64,000 nt of DNA, from the NCBI RefSeq assembly GCF_035083965.1, contig NC_089729.1, forward strand, positions 19,145,964 through 19,209,963. Reading direction: 5' to 3'. The notes beneath the pieces were generated by a model. It worked only from the letters and a program-made list of their open reading frames with translations. It was not told the DNA's origin and searched no databases. Shown here piece by piece: positions 45,013-57,500 of the stretch (within the stretch, counting starts at the first letter, position 1; every line of letters begins with the position of its first letter). Source of the DNA: Branchiostoma lanceolatum. Its lineage: Eukaryota; Chordata; Leptocardii; Amphioxiformes; Branchiostomatidae. The position numbers and the translations under genes were made by a program.

Positions 45013-46620
45013 TTTAAGTGCTACTTTTCTGTTTCATCAAAATATTTTAGAGTGTCTAGGTATAAATGTCATCTGTTCCCATATTTGGTTTACAGTCTAT
45101 TTTGTTGCCCGTAACCCGTCCATCTACATCTGTCAAAGTGCAATGAGTCTTTAAATTATGACAAATGTTTGCTGACCTCGCGTGAAGTCACCTATGTGCT
45201 TTCAATGGGCACCGCCAGAGGATAGATATGCGCCATGACAAGATAGTTATCTGTCACGTCAGCAACGTCTACCGATGTTGTCCGTCCTTGGATATTAAGT
45301 TGGGAGAGTTTAGTTTTGCACCGAGTTTATCTTGTACAGCTTGCCCCACAAACTTACAAAGGGGCTCACCACCCAGTGGTTATACAACGAGACTGTCACA
45401 TAAAAACACTAATCCTAAGACTGTAGCGGTGGAATTTCATCCGTATTCACTCTATGATGCAAATATGGGCAAATCTACCACTTGAAAATTTGATCAAGTT
45501 CTGATTTCTTATTACTGTGGTGATTTAACATTTGTAGTGTGATTACAATCCCTGACGTAAGTCACAAAGGTGGTAATTACCAATTACTTACAGGTGCCTG
45601 GAGAGACGGTATAACGGTAAAGATTCTTCTGCACGAAATAATCTTAAAGCGTAGGCAAAGATTAATATTTTTCGTGAAAGTGTACTTTAAGTTGGTTTTA
45701 CGGCTGAATGTTTCGTAAAGACCAGGTTCCGTGCAGTCACGCGCATTTTTTTATTTGATTAAACGTGACCTTTACCATTGTAATCTCGCTGCCAGCACGG
45801 TTAGGCCATATCAATTTAACAATGAGGATAACATCATCATCAAGGCCCCAAAGTTCTCATGGGACCATAGGGAGGGAAAAGGGTGGGTGAAATGTAACCT
45901 TAAGCATAAACTCCATGTGGTCAACACAGGACGGATGAACATATGACTGAACGCACAGAACATGGTCTACCAACAATATATTGTTATTTTTGTTGTTCTG
46001 CTATTTTGTAATCATTTCTTTTTACTTTGGAATTGACCTTTTCATTTTAATATATTATCGTTAATTTTCTAATATTTGTTTCAAAATTACAGCATTTGTT
46101 CCTTTTGCAGCTGATTCTACGATGTACAGTATGGTCGCGATTTTCTTTCCATTTTCCTTGCTGTGAACGGTCGAACACGGATGTTAACCATATAATCAAG
46201 ATAATATGGCCTAGAGGAAACGACAAAGGGAGTTAACCAACTACACAAACTAGATTTCAGCATTACCCTCGAGCTGCACTGGCCGGCGATACACCCCCTA
46301 GGAAACACAAGACGGATAAGATCTACAATATAAAAGAGGTCTATTCGCAGTGTGGAAAATGAAACCAAACCGAGCACCGGCATCATGCGGCATATGTGCA
46401 GGTAGGTAATCCCATTCGTCATTTTGAAACTGTTCAAAGGCCATCTATATCTTCTTGAGCGTGAAAATTTGAATGCCCGAAGGCGTAGCAAGCTAGCCGA
46501 ATGTTTTTATGGGTCCTATTTGGACAGACCTAGACTGTAACATTCCACCGTAAGCTTACTTGACTTATTTGCAGTATTGACTTCTGTTTCTGCTTTAGAC
46601 CAAAGTAAAACGATCTCAGC
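45013..46620. other. Gene-poor stretch
   Basis: No exon of a recognisable family was found. A few open frames shorter than 130 codons occur on both strands without family-like motifs or convincing splice borders. Confidence 0.4.
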
Positions 46621-46623
46621 CGA

Positions 46624-47722
46624 TTTAAGGCCTGTGACACCTTGGGGTTGGCTAGGTTAGCAGTTATTATATGCACGTAACTTTTGATGATGTATCTATC
46701 TATTTGAAAAAGAATTGGCCAGATGACGGAAATGACAAGTATTTAGAATATCAAAACAATAAAATTTTCAATCTCATATATTTTTGGGTTAGAAGTACAG
46801 ATTTTGGTAAAAGAATTACTGCTGTTTCATTGATCTGTGAATTCCCTGGCGGGGGCAGGGACTTTAAGCTTGACTTTTTACGACAAAGGAGATAATTAGA
46901 AACGAAATCAATCTGTCCAAGGCTATTTTGTCTAATTTGACGATATCGTGTTTAATTTGGGGCCAAAACATTAAAAAAGTGATTTTTTTTCTAATTATCC
47001 CTCAAAAATTACTCTTGCTAAAGTATGATCATTCTTAGGTCAAATAGCCTTGGATAATATTTTTGAGCAAGGTATAATTATTTTACTTACAGCTGCATTG
47101 ATTTTTCTAGCAATCGTGTGATTTTGACCGGGGAAATAGCATTTAAAGCTTGCATAAGTGTTCTCTGGAAAAGGCATGTCAAGCCGATACCACATGACCT
47201 CACGGGGTGAATGACCTGTTAAACGAGTAGTCGTATCAATACCCAACTTCGCAGACAGTTAGTATTTATATAGGGACTGATGGACTATATCTGCAATTTC
47301 ACTTGCTGTACAATAGTTAAGGGTTAGAAATAACGATTTTTGATTTACTGCTCTTCCCCAGCTGATGTATGAATTCCCCGCCGTTTTTGCGCCATACCAA
47401 ACCCCGGGGGCCGTTTGAACGTTCAAACATGTTCGGACGGTACCATTTTGCAGCTTCCACGGGGTTCCCTTTTTTGTTAATGGCCTCTTCTTATGTCAAT
47501 ATTTTATAAATATTTGATCAATATTTGTACTGTTATTATTAATAAGTCCTATCAAAAGTAGTTAGTATGCCAAATATTTCATAAATTCCTGTTTTTGCAA
47601 TTTAACGTTACATTGTACCCGATTGGACCATTCTGCAAACGTCACGGTCTCGCAAGGTTACGTGCGGTCACTGACCGGTTCGAAATTCATGTTCGACAGA
47701 AATTGTCACAGGCCTTAAACTG
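46624..47722. mobile_element. Non-autonomous DNA element with TTTAAGGCCTGTGACA ends
   Basis: The left terminus TTTAAGGCCTGTGACA and the right terminus TGTCACAGGCCTTAAA are perfect inverted repeats about 1.1 kb apart. No transposase frame is present. A partial relative lies at 270-490. Confidence 0.75.
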
Positions 47723-47764
47723 CCTGAGATTGTTGTAAAAGGTAAAACTAATGGAAGTCCCATG

Positions 47765-48013
47765 GCCTATTTGGAGGCGGTAGGGACAGTGGGTTGTTAT
47801 CCATTGTGTTTAGGGCACTATATTGGAAGACGGAGCCCAATCGTCTTTTACTGCCTTTAACCTCCGCCCCCAAAGTCAGGTTCCCATTTTTACACACGGT
47901 TGGAGCGAGGAAAGTCGTGTTAAATGCATGTCCCAGGCATAAACTGCGTTTAGCCAGAAAAGCAAAGAATCTAACCCGTGACCTCTCGATCTCACGTCCG
48001 CTAGCCTAGCCAT
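47765..48013 (-). mobile_element. tRNA-derived SINE-like repeat (minus strand)
   Basis: Read on the minus strand it starts GGCTAGGCTAGCGGACGTGA, with a B-box-like GGGTTAGATTC, followed by AACACGACTTTCCTCGCTCC, and ends GATAACAACCCACTGTCCCT. It is the same family as 26664-26905. Confidence 0.7.
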
Positions 48014-49130
48014 TCGTACGTTCGATTCAACCAACTTTAGTGGGCTGAAAATAGATTAATCTCTACGGTAGGGTAAGACATTTCTACATATCAAATGTCA
48101 CTACAATCCATCCGCAGCTTTTAAAGCGTTGTATTCATCTACAAAAAAAGCCAAAACAACCACAAAACTACGTCAAATTGCAAAACATGACTTTCTCCAC
48201 AAGTGTAAAACGTAACCGAGCTATCCATGACCATGCACCACTTCTGAAGTTGTGGCAACGTGATTCGTAAACCCGTTGAATTTTGTGTTAATGTTTTTCT
48301 ACGATCACTCGAAGCCGGGATTGTTCATCCATTATTTACGCTTGGGTAAATTACGCTTAGTTGTCTGCTCTAGTATTCTAATCTTGCGCCAGAGTGCGTC
48401 AAACAAGCCGTTACATGGTAAAGGTCAATTATATGGTATCTTCCACCGATATGACTCCTCACAATACAAGCTTGTGACTGAAGTAGCTATCTCACTTGGC
48501 TGCGCCTTATTATCGGGCCAAATTGCGAAAGGCTGTCCCAAAGAGGCGCAAATCGGTGCCAATTTGTCGCCAAAACTTGCTCTTTTTTCAAAATCTAAAA
48601 AGCTTTCTAAAAGTTCACAGATTACACATGGCGAAAATTGGCGCAATCAATGCAAATTTCTTTTTGATGAACCTCAAATATAGTTCAGCGACAAGCAATT
48701 TCCAACAAAGTTATCTTGCATCTGATCTGGGGATAAAACAGAAAATGTGACACTCAGTGACCACATGTATTTTACCTGTGCGCCGCACGTCTGTGTGACC
48801 GCAAGGAAAAATTGCCGAAAATTCGCAAAGTGTAATTTCTTACAAAAAGGCACATTACAGTTAGCAAGATGCTAGTGCCCACTTTAGGTCTTCACAACTG
48901 TACAATAGTCTTTTTGTCATCTCTTTCAATCATGCAGGGATTTTAGAAAGTCTACATTAATCATCTTGTTGTCTGTCTCAGATTAAGTGTTTTCAATAGG
49001 ATTGGTACACGGAGTTTACTGTCGAAGTCGGTCAAGTTCAGTAGTGGTTTTAGCTCTATTTTAATTTTGACTAAAGAATGACTCTTGTACCCTCTAGTTT
49101 ACTATGCTAGTTATCTCCATGAAAAATGTG
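48014..49130. other. Gene-poor stretch
   Basis: No recognisable gene. One 135-codon open frame at 48276-48683 has no domain-like features and is judged a chance frame. Confidence 0.4.
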
Positions 49131-49610
49131 TTTGTGTATGTCTGTGTGTCTGTGTGTCTGTGTGTTTCCGGACTACTTTAAGCAGCTTAACTCAAGAACC
49201 TCTTGATGGATTACGATGATATTCGGTATGTAGGCGGGTGTTGTGATGCCAAAATTCAAGGTCAATTTTTGGGCCCCCTGGTACATTACTTGGTACTGCA
49301 GCAGAACTTAATTTTTTTCTATCTTTTGACCTGGACATGCTATGGTCTTATTTTTTTATTGGCAGATTGCTTGTGATGTAATGAAGAAGTGGTGTAGGTT
49401 TGGGTTCCCTAGCAGCTTGTTCTGGAACTGCAGGGGCGTTATTGTGAAAATCTTCTGAGGAGAATAGCTGAACAGAGGAACGTTGGATTTCCATGATATT
49501 TGGTATGCAGGTAGCTTGGACAGAGATGTACACAATGGAGTGCAAATTATGCTAATTGGGACTTAATTTGCATAACTAATGAGGAAAATCTATATTTTTT
49601 GCTTTGTAGC
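49130..49610 (+). repeat. Dispersed repeat, copy 2
   Basis: A GT-rich start (GTGTGTCTGTGTGTCTGTGT) is followed by sequence aligning with 7500-7845. This copy extends further left (TTAACTCAAGAACCTCTTGATGG). Confidence 0.75.
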
Positions 49611-50660
49611 TTGATGTGTCATTGTTTAGCATAGGAGAATTTGGCTATTGTTTGTAACAATTATGGAACTAATTTTTAACGAGCCCATTCTAATAAAATA
49701 GAATTGAGAATAATGGCGGTCATGAAAGATTTATGGTAAGCCCCTCTCTCTCTCACTCTGCGCGCGAGCGCGTGTCTGTGTGTGTGCGTATGTTTGTTTG
49801 TTTTTGTATGTGTGGGCCTAGTCATGTGAGTAGACGCACCAATCAGACTGCGTGGTTTTCATTACGTCATTCTCCCTGAATTTGACGGAAAATGGCCGCC
49901 CCGATACTGTTTTCTATTGACTCCTGCTGTGTCTGACCACACTGTGGGTGGACTTGGGGTTTCCGGCGTTGCTAAAGCCCCCGTAAACGCAGGTAAGTGC
50001 GTTGTAAGTTCAGGGAGAATAAGCATCGGAACCGTCGTCCAAAGAAAACGGCCGGACGCACTCGACCTGGTGTGAGATACTGTACTGCCCCACGACTAAG
50101 AAGGGCTAGTACATGTAATATCAAGCAAACACACCCTTTGTTAGTCGCCACGGCTAACCTTTCGCCCCGACGTAGCTCACAGAGAGCAACACGGCCAGCT
50201 GCAGTGCCTGCGGCAAACCCACATCGTTAAACCAGAGGGCACACACACGTGTCTCGTAACTCATCAGTCAACATTGACGGGAGAACAAAACATAGTCAAA
50301 ACCACTACTTATCTCAGTAGAAGAACTTTGCACTGTAAGAGAGGAGGGGTGTACGGTAATTTAATTTCGGAGTAAGGGGGGAATGGAGTTTTGGCGGTGG
50401 ATTTGAAGTTTGCAGTTGAAACAACTCGTAGGCGGACTGAGGCAGAACGAAACAAAGAATATTGCGGTGTTTGATGGTGTCACTGCGAAAATAAAACATG
50501 GCGAACATTTGCCCTTTTACAGTAGATCATGACTTTGTTTACTTTATATGGTTCCGTGTCTCAATTCTAGATGTTTTAACTTATTTCAACGGAGTAAACT
50601 TGTATCAAACGAAAGTCCGTGTTTTTGTTTTCCTATTCGTGTTCCAACCAGAAGCTTTAA

Positions 50661-50800
50661 GGTTGTGTGGCGTAACGGCAGGGTGTTCGGCCCAGAATCA
50701 TCAAGAGGTCCCGAGTTAGAATCCCCCTGACGCCACCGATGTTGTGCCCTTATGAAAGCCCCTTTCGTCACTTCGCCCAGGTGTATAAAGAAATGGGCAT
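50661..50800 (+). mobile_element. tRNA-derived SINE with a foldable tRNA-like head
   Basis: The head GTGGCGTAACGGCAGGGTGT...GAGTTAGAATCCCC...ACGCCAC has a 7 bp acceptor-like stem (GTGGCGT with ACGCCAC), an A-box-like TGGCGTAACGG and a B-box-like element. The tail (TTGTGCCCTTATGAAAGCCC, CACTTCGCCCAGGTGTA) resembles the copies at 54.0 and 54.6 kb. It is not a functional tRNA gene: the arms are irregular. Confidence 0.65.
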
Positions 50801-50813
50801 GTTGTTATCTATA

Positions 50814-50850
50814 CGTGGCACTGTTAATATAAGTTATACAGTGCCACGTC
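50814..50850. repeat. Perfect 12-14 bp stem hairpin
   Basis: ACGTGGCACTGT...ACAGTGCCACGT with a ~13 base loop, directly after the SINE tail; possibly the terminus of a small inverted-repeat element. Confidence 0.7.
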
Positions 50851-51284
50851 GTCCTTGCCTGTCAAAAACCGAAGTAAAAAGAACAAAAAGAAGGTGTTTT
50901 CACTGACTAGTGATAAGACCAGAATCCAAAGATGAGCACCTATATCATGAAGCTCCCAACTAGCTTGATTTAACAATAAATGCATAAAATCACCGTAACG
51001 GTTTTGCATACCTCCCCTTATTCTGATTAACAGAGGCAAATAAAAAGATTGCAAAAACTTTAAAATGGCGAATAATCGAGCCAACACACATCCCAACACT
51101 TTGAAAAAATGGATACCTGGCTGGAAGAGCAGGGCTGACCCGGTATGCAGGGCATAAAATAAGTCAAAGTCATACTGCACGATACTTGGAAAAGCACCAT
51201 GCTTCACCTCAACTTCTAGTGATACAATTGAATAACAAATTTCAGATCGGAGGTAATGTTTTGGCCTGTCTATGTCGGTATGCT

Positions 51285-51455
51285 AAATGTGTGTGTGTTT
51301 GTGTGGATGTGTGTGTGTGTGCGTGTGATGGTGTGTGTGTGTGTGTGGTATGTGTGTGTGTGTGTGATGACGTATGTGTGCATGTGTGCGTGTGCATTAG
51401 TGTGTGTGTGTGTGTGATGATATGTTTGTTTGTGTGTGTGTGATCGCGTGTGTTT
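51285..51455. repeat. Degenerate (GT)n microsatellite
   Basis: About 170 bases of GTGT tracts with GATG/GCGT interruptions; it ends 50 bases before the acceptor of the first recognised peroxidase exon. Confidence 0.9.
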
Positions 51456-51519
51456 GTCTGCGTGTGCTAATGCGTGTTATTAACGCATTTTTGTTTCTTA
51501 CAGTCTGCTCCTTGTCCTA

Positions 51520-54500
51520 ATGGCCATTTTTGCCATGGCAACCTGTGCGAAACCCTCTAACAAAGAACTTCGGAGGATTCTAGCCGCGGCAATTTCCGAA
51601 GCAGAGGGTAAGCCAACATTTCAATCTACTTGTAAGTTTAAGTACGTATTTGTCATTTCTTTGCGGGCTGAAAATCAAAATGTCAACTTTCCTGACGGTT
51701 TCGAACCATGCTCTAGAAGTTTTCAGAATTGTGTTTTTTTTGGGGGGGGCGTGCAATGAGTAGTTGTTCGGTCAAGCCCAGTATGGCATGTCGAAAGTTT
51801 CTCAATGCACATCACCTCACCTATTCCTTGACCTCTATTTGGGTCGTTGGGGCACCATGAATATGTATGTATTGAATATGAATACACATAAACAAAGGTA
51901 AATAATGATGTGTACCATATCAATATACTTTCAAATTATTTCGGTCTAGACATATTTAGACAAATAACATTGAAATGAAGCGAAATGACTTCTAATATGC
52001 AGCGAAACAATTTGCCTTGCCGAGAAACGCTCTGTAGTGTACTGACAATGTAGCGAAACGACCTGTAACAAAATTTTTGTTACGTTGAAAAGATATACAA
52101 TTAATACTAAAAGGAGTTCTAAACCCCAGAGGGGGGAGTTATTTTCCAATGGATGGTAATTTTAGGAAGTAGAAATGAATATTTTTTACAGTATACAATA
52201 AAGTACCCACTAGTCCCGTGCGCATCCAAAAGCATTCAGTATTCTACCAAATTCCCCAGGTGACCCTCAGCCTATGTGTTTTTTAAAATGCACCTGACAA
52301 TGCCTGACAAAAGTTAGATTCCAAAAATGATGTCAGGGTGGTTAAGAAAAACTCGTCTTGCTATGTGTTCCTTTAAATCTTATTAACAATTGGCCTTCTT
52401 ATTGTGCTTAACCAACCCTCATTTACGACGAAAATATCCACGTTTAAAAATGTATGTTAACGCATATGGAATACACTGGTAGGGTCTCCAGGGGTTTAGT
52501 GAGTATCACATTGTTTTAAAAAACACACCTTGTGTAATTCACCACAAGCGGAATTCTGCACAAAGTCGGCTGATTATGTATTGATTGATACATAATCTAG
52601 TGGAAAATAACACCGCCTTCTGGAATTTAGGACTCCTTTAAGTGCTTGATAAGATGTAAAAGGCCACATTGAAAGTGTGTTGCTTATTATGGTTCCATGT
52701 CTCTTAGAGTCCCAACGGCCAACCTGGGGAAACGTGCCAGTCAGCCTGCGGTTTCTCAAAGCGTTTCACCCGTCCAAACCCATGGCGGTCAAACTTAGCA
52801 AATCTGCTCTTGTCTTGGAGAGAATCGCCAAGAGATTGACATCCCGGTAAGACGCCGTGACTTCCGGTAGCAAAGTATCGTGAACCTATCTTACTTTTTC
52901 GGCATTTTGTAATTATCACATAGATTGGAGAATGATATTCTAATGCTCTCCACAGTCCCTACGGCTTCAGTCTTGCGAGGCTGTCTCGTGTGAAATCTCG
53001 ACACGTGATCCGTATCTGTGACGACACATCAATTGGACCCAATCGCTGCCCGACACCGACGGTCCCAGAGTTCCGTAGGGCAGACGGCCGTTGCAACAAC
53101 CGGGTCCACCCCCTGTGGGGAAGTGCAGAACAGCCTTTCGAGAGAATGCTTCAACCAAAATATGACGATGGTAAGTTACTATCTACGAACGTTTTGATAC
53201 GATAAGCTCCGTCCTGTTTGTTGAAAACCGATAAGCGGAAACAATTATCCCTTATGCTGTGTTTAAAACAAGCGATACTCGAGAGTACTCTACTCTACAT
53301 ATTCTACAAGTACAGTGTACAAACGAGTTTTAGTCAGTGGTGCTTTAAGAAAAAACCTTAATGCCCGCTATATGTACATGTACTGGTAAATCCAAAATGC
53401 ACGGGTACGTTTCGATTATATTCGAGAAAAGAGAAAAAAACTGAACTGGCTACCAATGTGATTTTTTTTAATAACCAAAGCAAATACCTAGCCAAAGTGT
53501 CGTGGACCGTCTGTCACCTTCTTAGGGGCCACGGTAATCAAATACTGACTGGTTCAACTTTGCACTGCAGCTAAATGGCTCTGCTACAGTGTGAGAAATG
53601 CGGTCCCAAACGTGTGTGACTTTTTTTTTTTAACGAACTCGCTCAGTGCAAGGCCATAGGGGGCCACTCATCAAAGCACTGAACTAATTCTTACTGTAGC
53701 AGCATCTCTTCACCCTAGGTCAGAAATATCAATGCTCGAGACAAGTATTGACTTCACTGACCCACTAGGAGAAGCAGGGGTTACGAAGGCTGCTCGGGAA
53801 ATTCCCTACCCCATTTAGGCCGGAATGTTTTTGGTCCACTCACATCGGGGCATGCCCCTGCTCTTTTTCGAAAGATGTGGTGGGTTCTTTTACGTGCTCA
53901 AGGTGTGACTCTCCTCAAACACGGGACCTCCATTTAACGTCCTACCCGAGGGACGTCCCTAACCCTAAATGAGATAGGTACTCATTTACACGTGTGGCGT
54001 CGTGTGGCGCAAGTGCAGAGCGCACGGCTGTCAAACAATGGGACCCGGGATCGAATCCCAGGGTTGTGCCCACAGACATGTCCGAACTTGCACCCAGACG
54101 TTGTGCCCTTGGGAAAGGCACTTTACACGCATTCCCCCCTCAGTTAGAGGGACAAGTCTCCAACGGCAGCTGTCTTCAACTGGCGGACGAGAGCAGCGCC
54201 AGGCGGGCTGGCGTTATCAAGGCGGACCTCGAGTGTAAGAGTCATCCGGCAGCTCGCTGCAAGCATCCCAACCAGAACCAGCACGTCTCCCTCGAATTGG
54301 TGCCGCTGGAGATGGCGGATGCCCAAAGTGTGTGGGTCTCAGATTCGCAACCTGTCATCTACCTTAAACAAATTCATGCGAAGGCTACCGTGTCAATTGA
54401 CACGGTCACCATACTCGATCTGTATTTGTATCTGTACTATGTATTTGTACCATGTATCTGTACTATGTATCTGAATACGAATAAAGATAATTCGAGTGGT

Positions 54501-57500
54501 TGCCATCACTCATTTACACCTGAGTGAAGTGAGGAAAGTCGTGTCAAGTGCCTTTCCAAAGGGCACAACCTGGGATTAGATCCCATGACCCATTGTTTGA
54601 CAGCCGCGCGTTCTACAGTTGCGCCACACGACGCCACTTGACTTTATATTGACTGAAGTAGACGTTCAGATCTGAATAGCCTGAATCTACTGAATAGCAA
54701 GGTTCTTTTATTCATAACCAAGCATTTTACAAGAGCCGACGTTTCGACGACTGTCAGTCATCTTCATCAGGGCAATACTGACTAGTTCACAGTGCACTGA
54801 AGCTAGGTGTTACTAAAGCTACTGTGCACTGTGAACCAGTCAGTATTGCCCTGATGAAGATGACTGACAGTCGTCGAAACGTCGGCTCTTGTAAAATGCT
54901 TGGTTGTGAATAAAAGAACCTTGCCACTCAGTCATTCACCACCGTGATGAAATTATTTACGGGAGCCTTCATTTACGTTTAGGATCGCATTCTTCACACT
55001 ACAACGGTCATGATAGAACTTTGTTAACGCTTACTTTATGAACATAATGGAACTCATGGTTGAAACTGAACTGTATCTCTAGGTATAAGCGCACCCCGTA
55101 CTAAGGGTCGAGGCGGCGCCGCCCTTCCGACCGCCAAACGTGTCAGCATCACTCTCCACGAGGACATGTCGAGGCCCCACGCCGACCTCAGCCACATGGT
55201 GATGCAATGGGGGCAGTTCCTTGACCACGACTTCACCCTGACACCAACATTTCAAGAAGACGGTAATTTTTGTTCAATAAGCTTGCCCCAAACAAAAGAC
55301 ATCAGTTTGAATCTTTACTTTACAGTAGAGCAGGTATCTCACTTGCGCCAAATTATGAAATGCATTCGCAAAGTGGAGCAATATGTCGCCAATATGTCGC
55401 TTCGATTTTAAAAATCAAGAAGGTCAAAAACCGCACAATCACTGCATATCTTTTGCAATTTTTTTCACACATTGCTTCGTCCGTTGTTTATAAGACTCGT
55501 ACGTTTTCGAATGTGCAAAGTGTGTAATGCACTTTTCTTAAAATTTATACGAAGGGATAGGTGCAAGCAGGTTCATAATTAAAGACCCCTTCAATAAATC
55601 GTCGTTGGAACAATCTAATGAGTGATTATATTTCCTCAGGTTTCGACTGTACCTGTGACTCCACGGATGAGAGATGTTTCAACATCCCCATCCCAGACGG
55701 CGAGCCTGACTTCAGCGGAATGCGCTGTCTACCGTTCTCCCGCTCACGGCCCTGTCCCAACCGAGGGTGCCGCATGGGCCGCCGGCAGCAGATCAACCAG
55801 ATCACCGCCTTCATAGATGCCTCCAACGTGTACGGCTCCTCGGACGAAGAAATGGAGGCCCTCAGAGGTAATACATTTTTAAGCTTTGTGTGCTTTGTTA
55901 ATTTGATCGGCTGCAGTGACGCCGCCAGTGTGCCGCGGGTCCAATGAGAAGGGGCCTAAGGATGTATTAAGGTAGTAGTATAAGGAAACAGATCCCCTGT
56001 AAAGCTGGGACCACCAAAGATAAAGGGCAAACAAATTGGAGTTCAGAACTGAAAATTCACATTTGGCTTACAGAAATACCTATATGCATTCTAATACATT
56101 TACAGTTTAGATTTTAGTCTCCTACAACAGCTGTGCATAAGTGGGTCAGGTAAACTGTTGTTTAATGGCACCTTTACAGCTTTTTGCGTTTGACTCACTT
56201 CTCTCACGGATGGATATTACATGAATTACTATAATTCCTTCTAACGATTTATTTGTTTTCTTTTTCAGATATGCCAGGAACAAGTGAAGGTAGATCATTC
56301 GATTGTAATACAACTTGATTTATAGCTCTATATTGCTGCAGTAACTTGATTTTTTGCCAAAATCTTCTTTAAAACCTTGTCAACCTAGGTTAAAGAAAAC
56401 TTGCAACTGAAAATTATTTGGTGTTATCGATTTCTACAGACACATCCAGTTGTCTTAACTTAAATCTATCTGTGTGTCTTCCGTTTTCGTCAGTTTAAGT
56501 CACAAAGTACTACCGACATATGAGCAGTAATGTACCATCTTAGGCTGAAATTCTAGTTGGATGACGACTTTCTATGGCTTTTTGGGACTGTTTTATGATC
56601 ACATGGGTTTCCGTATGCCTATATGACCAAACTTGTTATTACAATAGACCAACCCTAATGCAGACCATCCCAGTAGGGTTCGTATGATAATAAATTTGCA
56701 AATCAGCAGAAAAAAAGATTGACAGAGAGACAGACAAGCTGAAAGACACAGAGTCAAACACGCCAAAATAAAAAAAAGACATCCATTTTTCTTGGAGTTA
56801 AAAAGCCGTAGGAAACAGAAAAACACATGGCTGGGCACTCAGAATGTCTGCGAAGTTGGCTTCAAAAAATGTATGAAACGAGAAAAATTAACAAGGCAGG
56901 AGAGGAAAGGCAAAAGGTGGGTAGTTGGGGAAACTCAGCTTTCCAGTCGACCTAGTATTGGACTTGACTTGACTTTATAACATGGATTATGTCTATTTGC
57001 AGCACGCGGTCTGCTGAAGTCCAAGCCGAACGGTGATAGGATGGAACTCTTGCCAGGGGCCATGGCGGAGGATTTCGAGTGCGAAGTGCTCATCGATGGC
57101 GAAGAGGCGTGCTCGCAAGCAGGAGACGTCCGCGTGAACGAGCAGCCAGGGTTAACCTCCATGCACACCCTCTTCTTGCGGGAACACAACCGGATCGCCA
57201 GGCGGCTCTCCCAACTCAACCCGAGCTGGGACGACGACCGGGTGTTCTACGAGACCAGGAAGATCGTCGGTGCGCTGATGCAGAAGATAACGTACGGCGA
57301 GTTTCTCCCCCATGTCATCGGACCCGACGCGATGGCCAAGTTTGGTCTCACTCTCACTTCAAGCGGTTTCTACACCGGGTACAAGGAGTCCGTAAACCCC
57401 TCCATCTTTAACGTGTTTGCCACTGCGTTATTCCGTTTCGGCCACAGTCTCGTCCAAAATGAACTGAACCGCGGGCATCCAAACATCCATACAGATCTGG

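Noticed and set aside
48276-48683. 135-codon plus-strand frame
   Set aside because: It has no domain-like pattern, lies in AT-rich repeat-filled sequence and overlaps an equally plausible antisense frame.
50661-50735. Possible tRNA gene
   Set aside because: An acceptor-like stem and B-box are present, but the D and anticodon arms are irregular and a SINE tail follows.
53994-54527. 177-codon plus-strand frame in peroxidase intron
   Set aside because: It runs through a tRNA-headed SINE with a GGGATCGAATCCCA box and would break the peroxidase.
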